Below, piece after piece: positions 9,151 to 17,116 of a DNA stretch of 64,000 nucleotides. The notes under the pieces were generated by a model that was not told the DNA's origin, did not search any database, and worked only from the letters and a program-made list of their open reading frames with translations. The position numbers were made by a program, and so were the translations under genes. The stretch is from Rhizorhapis sp036570425 (GTDB lineage Bacteria; Pseudomonadota; Alphaproteobacteria; Sphingomonadales; Sphingomonadaceae): assembly GCA_036570425.1 (NCBI GenBank), contig DATCYF010000003.1, positions 62,001 through 126,000 on the forward strand. Reading direction: 5' to 3'. Positions within the stretch are counted from its first letter, which is position 1. The number at the start of each line of letters is the position of its first letter.

Positions 9151-10200
9151 ATGCGCTATTCCCTGTTGGGCCGCAGCGGCCTTCGCGTATCGAAATTGGC
9201 GCTCGGTACCATGACCTTTGGGCCGGGCGCGGACTGGTCGCGGTCCGAAGAGGATTGCCGCCCCGTCTTCGACGCCTTTGTTGAAGCCGGCGGCAACTTC
9301 ATCGATACCGCCAATATGTACACGGGGGGCGAGAGTGAGAAGATCGTCGGCCGCCTTGTCGCGGCGGATCGCGAGCGGTTCGTGATCTCAACCAAATATG
9401 CGAACGCCGCTCCGGGGCGTAGCGACCCCAACGAAGCGGGCATGCATCGCAAGAGTCTGACCCGCGCTCTCGACGCCAGCCTCCAGCGCCTCGGCCTTGA
9501 TTATATCGACCTTTATTATGTGCATTGGTGGGACTTCACTACCCCCGTGGAAGAGGTCCAGCGAGCCTTGGATGATGCAGTCAGCGCCGGTAAGATCCTG
9601 CACATTGGGTTGTCTGACGTCCCGGCCTGGGTCGTATCGCGGGCGCAAGCATTTCATGACCTGCGAGGCCTCGCGCCTGTTGCCTGCATGCAACTGGAGT
9701 ACAGCCTAGTGCAGCGCTCGATTGAGCGCGAGCATCTTCCGCTCGCCCGCGCTCACGACATTGGCGTGACTGCCTGGTCACCGCTCGCAGGTGGTATTCT
9801 CACTGGAAAATACACCCGCAACACCGACGATAACGGCCCAAAACGCATGGACTCTATGCAACTCCAGCAACTGGATAATCGTAATCGCGATATAGCGGTT
9901 GCGGTTGATGCCGTCGCCAGACGATTAGAAGTTACTTCATCACAAGTCGCACTCGCCTGGATCATGGCGCGGGGCGTTATTCCTATCGTCGGCGCCACCC
10001 GTGCCGAACAGATGCGGGAAAACATGGCAGCGGCCGAGTTGCAACTGTCCGAAGATGCTCTTGCCGACCTTCACGCTGCCAGCGCATTTGACGCCGGTCA
10101 TCCCTATTCGATGCTTGACTGGGATATGCCGATCGCACTGGGATATGGGGGTATGTTCGACCACATCGATATTCCGAATTTTCCTTCACATATTCGATGA
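9151..10200 (+). CDS. Aldo/keto reductase
   Basis: A 349-aa NADPH-dependent aldo/keto reductase with the (beta/alpha)8 order intact. It shows RYSLLGRSGLRVSKLALGTMTFG at the N-terminus, FIDTANMYTGGESE with the catalytic Asp-Tyr, the IDLYYVHWWD strand, and the C-terminal cofactor loop IPIVGATRAEQMREN. It resembles the AKR subgroup that reduces sugar-like or cyclic aldehydes and ketones. It follows the SnoaL-like gene by 11 bp and probably shares its transcript. The physiological carbonyl substrate cannot be told from sequence. Confidence 0.92.
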   Translation: MRYSLLGRSGLRVSKLALGTMTFGPGADWSRSEEDCRPVFDAFVEAGGNFIDTANMYTGGESEKIVGRLVAADRERFVISTKYANAAPGRSDPNEAGMHRKSLTRALDASLQRLGLDYIDLYYVHWWDFTTPVEEVQRALDDAVSAGKILHIGLSDVPAWVVSRAQAFHDLRGLAPVACMQLEYSLVQRSIEREHLPLARAHDIGVTAWSPLAGGILTGKYTRNTDDNGPKRMDSMQLQQLDNRNRDIAVAVDAVARRLEVTSSQVALAWIMARGVIPIVGATRAEQMRENMAAAELQLSEDALADLHAASAFDAGHPYSMLDWDMPIALGYGGMFDHIDIPNFPSHIR

Positions 10201-10313
10201 AAGACGGCAACTGTACGGTCGAGAGCGGTCTTCTGCGGTAATCGGCTATGCCAGTTTTTTCTCTGGACTTACTTAGCGAAGCTCGACTGGCGGTCAACGC
10301 ATTGTGAGCCCTG

Positions 10314-11297
10314 TCAGGCTCGGCGCGTTAATATTGCTGCCACGGCCGCTATGCGATCCACATCGGCATAGAACATATTCTCCAGTTCCTCGCCGAAGAC
10401 GTCCGGGTCGATCTCCCAGTAGCGTAATTGGCAGTTATTAGATGCAGCAATCTGTTCGAGAGAGGCACGGACAAAGTCATGCCCATCGATGATTGCGCTT
10501 CCCGTATAAAGAATGAACCGTCCCTCGGGAGCGAGGCGCTCCACTGCGGCGCGGGCCATCTCCATCGAGATTTCTGCACCATGCATGCCCCCGCCGTCAC
10601 GATACAGGCGATGTGCGGCGTCGGTGATGTAGGGTGGATTAGCCATTGCCACATCTACTGCACCTGAGACGGAGGCGAGATTGCGGCCTTGCAGAGCTTC
10701 AGCGGTGACACCGGCGGCCCCGCAATTAATCCGGGCAAGCGCCAGCGCCTTGGGATTGATGTCGGTCATGACAATGCGGGCGCCAGGACAAATATCCGCG
10801 GCAACGATTGCGCCCACGCCTGCGCCCGTGCCGATATCCACGATACAACCGCCCGCCGGACATTCAGAACGCTCAAGCTCCTTGGCGACCAGTTCGGCAA
10901 AGCGATAACTATCGGGACCGAAGAATACCGAATCTTCCGCGGTCGTCGGAAAGGCGGAGTGCAGGAACAAACGGTCGCGAAGCCACGATACGCGTAGCAC
11001 ACTGCGCAGAAGCTCCTTCCCTTCAATCATGCCTGCCCGAAGAAGGAGGCTTACGGCGTCATCGTCGATGGTGCCGGGCGCAAATGGAAGGTTCCAGCCC
11101 AGCACATCCTCCAGGCTGCGCGCTCTTTGACGGTCAGGCCGGGCGATGACACGGGCATGGGTTGCGGGCGTAGGCGTAATGAAGCGATAGCCCGCCTTCT
11201 CGAGATAATCGAGAAGGTCAAGCAAAGCTGCATCGGTCGAACCACCGTGGACCGGTGTCATGCGGTGCGGCGTTTCCGATGGCGCAGCAGTATCCAT
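10314..11297 (-). CDS. Class I SAM-dependent methyltransferase (HemK/PrmC-like), last gene of the cyanophycin operon
   Basis: A 327-aa methyltransferase. The SAM motif DIGTGAGVG is at 154-162, the acidic end of strand 2 is MTDINP at about 177-182, and the catalytic NPPY is at 220-223. NPPY is typical of enzymes methylating a planar nitrogen such as a glutamine amide or a base amino group. The first 140 residues form an N-terminal domain not seen in PrmC proper. It begins 12 bp after cyanophycinase on the same strand. Its target is unknown; modification of a cyanophycin-related peptide or enzyme is only a contextual guess. Confidence 0.82.
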   Translation of the reverse strand: MDTAAPSETPHRMTPVHGGSTDAALLDLLDYLEKAGYRFITPTPATHARVIARPDRQRARSLEDVLGWNLPFAPGTIDDDAVSLLLRAGMIEGKELLRSVLRVSWLRDRLFLHSAFPTTAEDSVFFGPDSYRFAELVAKELERSECPAGGCIVDIGTGAGVGAIVAADICPGARIVMTDINPKALALARINCGAAGVTAEALQGRNLASVSGAVDVAMANPPYITDAAHRLYRDGGGMHGAEISMEMARAAVERLAPEGRFILYTGSAIIDGHDFVRASLEQIAASNNCQLRYWEIDPDVFGEELENMFYADVDRIAAVAAILTRRA

Positions 11298-11309
11298 GCC
11301 TCACCTCCT

Positions 11310-12116
11310 TCATGCATCTTCGACAGCGGCACATGGCCTGCGGGACGCAAGATCGAACCTGTTGCCGCTGCTCAAGATGTGGAGCCGGACATCATACATG
11401 GACAATGCCCGTTCGGGCCGGGCCTCGGCAATATTGGAATGCGTCACGCCGACACCATCGACAATATAAACCGCGCCCGATCCGAGCACCTCCAAGGCGT
11501 CGTCCCGCAGCAGAATTGCAGTGTCCTCATCAATACCTATACCAATCACCCGGGGATTTTGCGCCACGGCGCCCAGAAGTCTGCCGATGCGTCCGCGTTC
11601 GGCGAAATGCTGATCAATGATGGCATCGCGAACGAAGCCCAGTCCGGGTGCCATATGGAGATCGCCTATGCGGTGAGATTCCCTGCTCGATCCCTTTACC
11701 AGCATTGTTTCGCTCATCACCGCTGCACCGGCGGAGGTGCCGGCGATCAGGCCGCCGCGTCTGTGAATGTCCCAAAGCATTCGTTCGATCGGCGTATCTC
11801 CGATCTGGCTTGATATGCGAAGCTGATCACCGCCCGTAAAGAACACGCCTGCTGCATCCCGCAGTGGGTCCGCCGTTTCTTCCTTCAGCGTTTCCACGCG
11901 TTCATTGACGTAGAGTTCAGTCAGGTTCGTGACACCCAGGTCGGCGAAGGCAGCACGGTAGCTATCGAAATAGCCTTCCGGCTCATGGCTGGCGACAGTT
12001 GCGATGACGAGCTTCCCCTCACCAATGCACTCCGCCACAGCCCTCAAGATCAGCTTGTCGCCCTTCTTGTCCTCATGTCCCCCAATGATGATGAGAGGAC
12101 CCTGCCGATCAGTCAT
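11310..12116 (-). CDS. cphB: Cyanophycinase
   Basis: A 268-aa serine exopeptidase of the S51 family that cuts cyanophycin (multi-L-arginyl-poly-L-aspartate) to beta-Asp-Arg dipeptides. GGDQ is at 95-98 and the nucleophile elbow GTSAGA places the catalytic Ser at 128. The start overlaps the isoaspartyl peptidase stop in the 8-nt string ATGACTGA, suggesting translational coupling. No signal peptide is present, so it acts inside the cell on self-made polymer, unlike secreted CphE. Confidence 0.93.
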   Translation of the reverse strand: MTDRQGPLIIIGGHEDKKGDKLILRAVAECIGEGKLVIATVASHEPEGYFDSYRAAFADLGVTNLTELYVNERVETLKEETADPLRDAAGVFFTGGDQLRISSQIGDTPIERMLWDIHRRGGLIAGTSAGAAVMSETMLVKGSSRESHRIGDLHMAPGLGFVRDAIIDQHFAERGRIGRLLGAVAQNPRVIGIGIDEDTAILLRDDALEVLGSGAVYIVDGVGVTHSNIAEARPERALSMYDVRLHILSSGNRFDLASRRPCAAVEDA

Positions 12117-12996
12117 GGTCCATCAGTCCCTCGAATTCCTCTGCCTGCAACGCGCTGCGAGGCTGGTCGAGCCAACTTCCAGCGACTGCCACGGCAAAAT
12201 GTCTGCTGTTGTGGGCAATGCCAATGCGGCCCTGGCGATCGATCACGATCACGCCAGCTTCTCCGCCGGACCGTTCAAGCCTTTCAATTGCGCGCTGAGC
12301 AGCCACTGAGGGCGCAACGGTTTCAAGAGCCTGCATCACCGTCGCCGCCAGAATGGTTCGCGCTATGCTCTCTCCATCACCGGAAAAGGCTGTGGCTCCG
12401 AGTTGGTCATCGGCATAAAAGCCGCCGCCGGGAAGGCATGCATCCCCCACGCGTCCCGGCCGCTTGCCGGTCAAGCCGCCGGTCGATGTCGCGGCAGCGA
12501 TATGGCCAGCGGAGTCGACCGCTATGCAGCCAACGGTGTCGCAAGCGGGGTCATCCTCATTGGTGTCCTTGTCAGCAAATGGATGAGGCAGAGCGCGCTC
12601 TGCACCAATCTGCCCTGCGAAGCGGGAGGCGCCTTCGCCGGCGAGCAAGACGGGAATTTCCCGAAGGAGCGACCGGGCCACTGACACCGGATGGCGCACG
12701 TCGCGTATGGCCGCCACGCCGCCTATGTCGAGTGTTGCGCCATCCATGATCGCTGCATCCATCTCAACCTCGCCTGCTGCATTGAGAACGGAACCACGGC
12801 CCGCATTGAAAGTCGTGTCGTCCTCCAGTTCACGCACAATGGCTTCCACTGCATCCAGGGCGGCGCCTCCTCCATGCAGGACTCGCTGCCCGACCCAGGC
12901 GGCGGCGAGACATCCCCGACGACTGGCTGCAGCCTGCTTCGGGGAGATCGTCCGCGCGCCCCCATGCAAAAGGAGAGTCCAGGAACGATCAGACAT
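12109..12996 (-). CDS. iaaA: Isoaspartyl dipeptidase / plant-type L-asparaginase
   Basis: A 295-aa N-terminal-nucleophile hydrolase. The autocleavage site is visible as CDTVGCIAVD, making Thr154 the new N-terminus of the beta subunit. LLHGGAR at the start and GGLTGKRPGRVGD downstream are family marks. It splits beta-aspartyl peptides and would convert beta-Asp-Arg from cyanophycinase into Asp and Arg. The start at 12996 overlaps the cphA stop in the string ATGTCTGA, and its stop overlaps the cphB start the same way. Operon placement between cphA and cphB makes the cyanophycin role strong. Confidence 0.92.
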   Translation of the reverse strand: MSDRSWTLLLHGGARTISPKQAAASRRGCLAAAWVGQRVLHGGGAALDAVEAIVRELEDDTTFNAGRGSVLNAAGEVEMDAAIMDGATLDIGGVAAIRDVRHPVSVARSLLREIPVLLAGEGASRFAGQIGAERALPHPFADKDTNEDDPACDTVGCIAVDSAGHIAAATSTGGLTGKRPGRVGDACLPGGGFYADDQLGATAFSGDGESIARTILAATVMQALETVAPSVAAQRAIERLERSGGEAGVIVIDRQGRIGIAHNSRHFAVAVAGSWLDQPRSALQAEEFEGLMDHD

Positions 12997-15793
12997 GGGC
13001 CTGCACGAGAGCCGGAGACGCAGTCGAGTGGGACTCGGACTTCCCTGCCACTTGCTGCGGAGAGAAGACCTTGACCTGTCTCCAGACCGCCTCAACCAAA
13101 GTGGGAAGAATGACCACGAGGTCGCCGGGATGACCGGCTTCCAGGCAGGTGTTTACGGCCTCTTTTTCGATGATGACCTGGCGCATGCGATCAGGCGAGG
13201 CGCCTGCCTCAAGCGCGCCCTTGTACATGAGCGCGTTGACCTCCCCCGTTGGCCGCCCGCGACCATCCGGACCCTCGCGGAAGACGATGAAGTCGAAGAT
13301 TCCTGCCGATAGCCTGCCCATTTCAACAATATCCTCGTCACGGCGATCACCAGGAATGCTGACCATGCCGATCACCTTGCCATGATCGACGCGCATTTGG
13401 CTGATCAAGAAGCCAAGCGCCTCCAGACTGGCGGGATTATGGGCATAGTCGATGAGTACGCGAAAGGGATGATCGTCGATGATGTTGAGCCGCCCCGGAT
13501 TATCCTCGAAGGAGGACGCGAAGCCCTTGAGCCCTGAACGGATGACGTCTAGCGACATGCCATGCGCAGCACATATCGCTACCGCCGCGAGGGCGTTAGC
13601 GATATTGAACTCGGCACGCCCGTTCAGTGTCGCGGGGATGTCTCTCGCCGCCATCACCGAAATCCGGTCCCGGTCTTTATAAAGAACGATGTGGCCACCC
13701 GCCGGGCCGGGTTCGCGCAGTACGGCCATGTCACCGGCGCCAATATGTTCGGCCAAGCCCCCGCCCCTATTCGCTCCACCTTCCAGCGAGAACCAGACAA
13801 TCCTGCCCCGCGCGTGACGGGCCATGCCACGCGTAATTGGATCGTCGAAATTGAGAACGCTGTGCCCTTGCCGCGCCACACTTTCCACCACCACGGACTT
13901 GACCTTCGCCAGATCGGCAAGCGTCTCAATGCCCTTGGTGCCCAGATGGTCAGGCGCGACATTAAGCACTGCACCGATCTGGCAATGACGAAACGCCAGT
14001 CCTTCGCGCAATATGCCGCCTCTCGCCGTCTCCAGAACCGCCACGTCGACTGCAGGATTGCGCAGAACCATCGCCGCGCTCCTGGGGCCGCTCGCGTCAG
14101 CGGCCTTTAGCAAATGTTCATTGAAATAGATGCCGCTCGTCGTCGTGAGTCCCACATTGCGCCCCGCCTGGCGCAGGATCGCCGCGACCATCCGGACTGT
14201 GGTCGATTTGCCATTGGTCCCGGTAATCGCCAGTATCGGAATGCGGCTGGCCCTTCCTGGCGGGAAGAGCATGTCGATCACCGGTTTGGTTACATTGCGT
14301 GCCTGGCCTTCGGCCGGTTCAAGATGCATGCGGAAGCCGGGAGCGGCGTTCACCTCAATTATGCCGCCCCCTGTTTCACGGACCGAGCGGGAAATATCAG
14401 GCGACAGGAAATCGATTCCAGCAATATCCAGCCCGATGGTCATGGCTGCCTGTTCGGCGACAAGCGCATTTTCGGGATGAATTTCATCAGTGCGGTCGAT
14501 GGCGGTGCCGCCGCTCGACAGATTGGCCGTGCCGCGCAATCCAACGATTTCACCTAGCAACGGCACACTCTCCAGCGATTTCCCTTGCCGCCGCAACATC
14601 TCCAGCAGAGGCTCATCAATCCGAATACGGGTTAGCACCTTCTCATGGCCTTCCCCGCGACGTTCATCCTGGTTTACTATATCGATAAGATCGGCGACGT
14701 TATGATAGCCATCGCCTATCACCTGCGCAGGAACCCGCTGGGCGACCGCTACGACCTTGCCGCCCACCACCAACATGCGATGATCGTGGCCCGACAAATG
14801 GCGCTCCACCACAACGCGGCGGCTATGCTTTATCGCGATCTCAAAGCCTTCCCGGACCTGTGCTTCATTCAGCAGTGCCGTGCTGACACCCCGACCATGA
14901 TTGCCGTCCAGCGGCTTCGTCACCAAAGGAAAGCCAACCCGTTCCGCGAATGCAGCGGCTTCATCGGCCGACCGAACAACAATCCCACGCGGCACCGGCA
15001 GTCCGGCTTCGGCCAGAAGGGCCTTGGTCAGGTCCTTGTTCGCCGCCAAATCAACGGCAATCTGCGATGTTTGCCCTGTGATGCTGGCCCTGAGCCGGTG
15101 CTGACGCTTGCCATAACCCAGTTGAATCAGACTTTGACGGTCGAGCCGCATGACCGGAATGCCCCTCCGTTCAGCTTCTTCCGCCAGCGCCCGCGTGGTG
15201 GGGCCAAGGCTGCCCTCCTCCCGCAATCTCCTGAGGCTCTGGAGAATAGAGGCGACGTCGGTCGCCTCCCATCCGATGTCCATGCCAAGCGTGTCCAGTC
15301 CCTCCACCTGAGAGAATTCCGCCGGGACCAAGGCCCCTATCAGGCGGATCGCGGCCGCGCCCGCGGCGAGACCAACTTTCTCATCCTTATAGCAGTAAAG
15401 GATATTATAAGTACCAGGATGGCCTCGGACAGATCTGGTTTTGCCGCGCGATACCGGAGTTCCCGCCAGCGTCTGCAATTCCAGCGCCACATGTTCAATC
15501 ACATGACCAAGCCATGTCCCCTCCTCCATCCGCCTCAGGAAGCCTCCCGGCTTGGAATAGCTGCAGCCGTGCCGGGCAAGGCCGGGAAGGAATTGCACAA
15601 GCGCTCCGGCGAATCCATCAAGCCGGCTTGTCGGCCAATTCTCCAGCGATCCGAGATCGATCTGGATGCGGATCATCGGCCGGGCGCTGTAGAGGTGGGG
15701 CCCCCTGTAGATTCCATGCTCAACGACCCGCATGGGGCGGATCATTGATCCAGCCGCGAATATCTCCGCCGCTGTGTCTTCTGGTGATTTCAT
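12989..15793 (-). CDS. cphA: Cyanophycin synthetase
   Basis: A 934-aa enzyme that polymerises Asp and Arg, using ATP, into cytoplasmic cyanophycin granules. Three parts are seen: an N-terminal domain (about 1-160), an ATP-grasp domain (about 225-490, ending IIEVNAAPGFRMH) that adds Arg to the Asp side chain, and a Mur-ligase-like domain (about 515-915) with P-loop TGTNGKSTT at 524-532 that extends the Asp backbone. Length is a little above the usual 870-900, partly from about 20 extra N-terminal residues before the conserved RVVEHGIYRGPHLYS. ATG 15793 has AGGGA 6 bp upstream. A perfect EcfG-type promoter lies at 15846-15871. Confidence 0.96.
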   Translation of the reverse strand: MKSPEDTAAEIFAAGSMIRPMRVVEHGIYRGPHLYSARPMIRIQIDLGSLENWPTSRLDGFAGALVQFLPGLARHGCSYSKPGGFLRRMEEGTWLGHVIEHVALELQTLAGTPVSRGKTRSVRGHPGTYNILYCYKDEKVGLAAGAAAIRLIGALVPAEFSQVEGLDTLGMDIGWEATDVASILQSLRRLREEGSLGPTTRALAEEAERRGIPVMRLDRQSLIQLGYGKRQHRLRASITGQTSQIAVDLAANKDLTKALLAEAGLPVPRGIVVRSADEAAAFAERVGFPLVTKPLDGNHGRGVSTALLNEAQVREGFEIAIKHSRRVVVERHLSGHDHRMLVVGGKVVAVAQRVPAQVIGDGYHNVADLIDIVNQDERRGEGHEKVLTRIRIDEPLLEMLRRQGKSLESVPLLGEIVGLRGTANLSSGGTAIDRTDEIHPENALVAEQAAMTIGLDIAGIDFLSPDISRSVRETGGGIIEVNAAPGFRMHLEPAEGQARNVTKPVIDMLFPPGRASRIPILAITGTNGKSTTVRMVAAILRQAGRNVGLTTTSGIYFNEHLLKAADASGPRSAAMVLRNPAVDVAVLETARGGILREGLAFRHCQIGAVLNVAPDHLGTKGIETLADLAKVKSVVVESVARQGHSVLNFDDPITRGMARHARGRIVWFSLEGGANRGGGLAEHIGAGDMAVLREPGPAGGHIVLYKDRDRISVMAARDIPATLNGRAEFNIANALAAVAICAAHGMSLDVIRSGLKGFASSFEDNPGRLNIIDDHPFRVLIDYAHNPASLEALGFLISQMRVDHGKVIGMVSIPGDRRDEDIVEMGRLSAGIFDFIVFREGPDGRGRPTGEVNALMYKGALEAGASPDRMRQVIIEKEAVNTCLEAGHPGDLVVILPTLVEAVWRQVKVFSPQQVAGKSESHSTASPALVQAHV

Positions 15794-15845
15794 GTTCTTC
15801 CCTGAACGAGCGACTGCTCAGAAATGAAAAACTGCTCGAAAGTAG

Positions 15846-15871
15846 AACGCTTATGAGCGAATGGCCGTTCC
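15846..15871 (-). promoter_or_regulatory. Perfect EcfG-type promoter in front of cphA
   Basis: Read on the minus strand: GGAAC at 15871-15867, a 17-nt spacer, and CGTT at 15849-15846. Both boxes match the alphaproteobacterial general-stress sigma-EcfG consensus, for which spacers of 16-17 are typical. Transcription would start near 15839, about 45 nt before the cphA ATG and its AGGGA site. Seen directly; function is inferred. Confidence 0.65.
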
Positions 15872-15947
15872 TTCAGGGCTTCGCAAAAACATTGTGACAG
15901 GACCGATATAATTAACGGCCGCTGTGCGTCGCATAAGGCGCCTTTCT

Positions 15948-15965
15948 ACTGTTCGCGCGAACAGT
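15948..15965. promoter_or_regulatory. 18-bp perfect palindrome in the cphA / redox-protein divergent region
   Basis: ACTGTTCGCGCGAACAGT equals its own reverse complement over all 18 bases. It is immediately followed by a second perfect 10-bp palindrome, TCAACGTTGA (15965-15974). It lies 154 bp from the cphA start and 107 bp from the 16073 start. Its right half supplies the -35-like CGAAC of the promoter facing the 16073 gene, so a bound protein would block or modulate that promoter. Confidence 0.5.
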
Positions 15966-15982
15966 CAACGTTGAAATTCGTT
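15958..15982 (+). promoter_or_regulatory. EcfG-like promoter for the heme-oxygenase-like gene
   Basis: CGAAC (15958-15962), a 16-nt spacer and CGTT (15979-15982): one mismatch from GGAAC-N16-CGTT. Predicted transcription start is near 15990, leaving a leader of about 85 nt before 16073. Confidence 0.4.
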
Positions 15983-16072
15983 GCAGGGTTTTGGAAGAAT
16001 TCTTCCTAGGCAACGGCGCTCTGCTCAAGGAACTGAGGCTTCATAGCGGCGTTCTTTGTTCATTCTCTCAAC

Positions 16073-17020
16073 ATGGAACCTATCATGAACGCTATTTCTA
16101 TAATGCGCTCTTCATCTGGCAGCGATGTTCTATGCGACGACTTTCAACGCCTCCTGGCCCGGTGGAATCGGAAACGTCTCTCGCCTCAACTTCCGGACGA
16201 TGCCTGGCCCTACACGCTTGAGCGCGACCAGCGCATGCTGCGGCTGGAAGGAGAATTCATGGAAACATTGCGGTCCGAAGTTGCCGATGAAGCAGCCTTG
16301 GCGCCCACGGAAGCCGGGGACTTCCTCGCCTGGTTCGAGGGGCTTCGCGAAACGGGCCCCGGACAGGGCGATCCTCTGTTCCCTTGGCTGGCCTCACATG
16401 CGAGCAAGGAGGAACTTCGCTGGTTCTTCGAGCAGGAGGCGGCAGGGGAAGCCGGGTTCGACGATCTGGTCGCAATGACGCAGGTCAAGATGCCGGTTCA
16501 GGCTAAGCTGGAATTAGCCCGAAATTATTGGGATGAGATGGGCCGAGGAAATCGGAAGGGCATGCATGGACCTATGCTCGATGTGCTGGCGGAAGCGTTG
16601 GGCGTGCAACCCCGGATCGAGAATACCGTTTGGGAAAGCCTAGCTCTTGCCAATGCCATGACGGCGATGGCGACATCTCGCCGGTTCGCATGGCATTCGA
16701 TCGGAGCCCTTGGCATCATCGAACAGACCGCCCCCGGCCGATCCGTTGAGGTGGCGGCGGGCTTGCGCCGGATCGGCCTGTCTGGTCGCGAACGACATTA
16801 TTTCGACCTACACGCCGTTCTCGACGTGAAGCATAGCGAAGCCTGGAACCGCGAAGCCATTGGCCCCCTCGTGGCCGAGGATGAAAGACGAGCCAGAGCG
16901 ATCGCCGAAGGTGCGCTCATTCGTTTAAGGTGCGGGGCGCGATGTTTTGAGCGGTATCGCAGCATACTATGGCAGACGAACGAAGCCGATCAGAAAGCTG
17001 ATACATCAGCCTTCGCTTGA
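16073..17020 (+). CDS. Iron-containing redox enzyme family protein (heme-oxygenase-like fold)
   Basis: A 315-aa, largely alpha-helical protein resembling the iron-containing redox enzyme/heme-oxygenase-like diiron family. Members are often found near stress and natural-product genes and bind a non-heme diiron centre. Acidic/His residues that could be ligands occur in FEQEAAGEAGFDD, ARNYWDEMGRGNRKGMHGPM, and the ERHYFDLHAVLDVKHSEAWNRE segment near residues 240-262. No signal peptide or membrane segment is seen. ATG 16073 is used; ATG 16085 is possible. It stands alone with its own EcfG-like promoter. The reaction is unknown. Confidence 0.75.
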   Translation: MEPIMNAISIMRSSSGSDVLCDDFQRLLARWNRKRLSPQLPDDAWPYTLERDQRMLRLEGEFMETLRSEVADEAALAPTEAGDFLAWFEGLRETGPGQGDPLFPWLASHASKEELRWFFEQEAAGEAGFDDLVAMTQVKMPVQAKLELARNYWDEMGRGNRKGMHGPMLDVLAEALGVQPRIENTVWESLALANAMTAMATSRRFAWHSIGALGIIEQTAPGRSVEVAAGLRRIGLSGRERHYFDLHAVLDVKHSEAWNREAIGPLVAEDERRARAIAEGALIRLRCGARCFERYRSILWQTNEADQKADTSAFA

Positions 17021-17054
17021 TGCCTCGCAGGAGTTGAGCCGCGAACGCTTCAGC

Positions 17055-17079
17055 GGAACGCCTGCGCATCATGACCATT
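17055..17079 (+). promoter_or_regulatory. EcfG-like promoter for the FAD/Rieske oxidoreductase
   Basis: GGAAC (17055-17059), 16-nt spacer, CATT (17076-17079): the -35 is perfect and the -10 has one mismatch from CGTT. Predicted start near 17087, about 30 nt before the ATG at 17117. Confidence 0.45.
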
Positions 17080-17116
17080 GTCATAGGGCAAATCTGAGGA
17101 AATTGGAGTCGAGGCG

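Noticed and set aside
14645..15748. 367-codon open frame on the plus strand
   Set aside because: Lies fully antisense to cyanophycin synthetase, Arg/His-rich, no family motif. A shadow of a high-GC gene.
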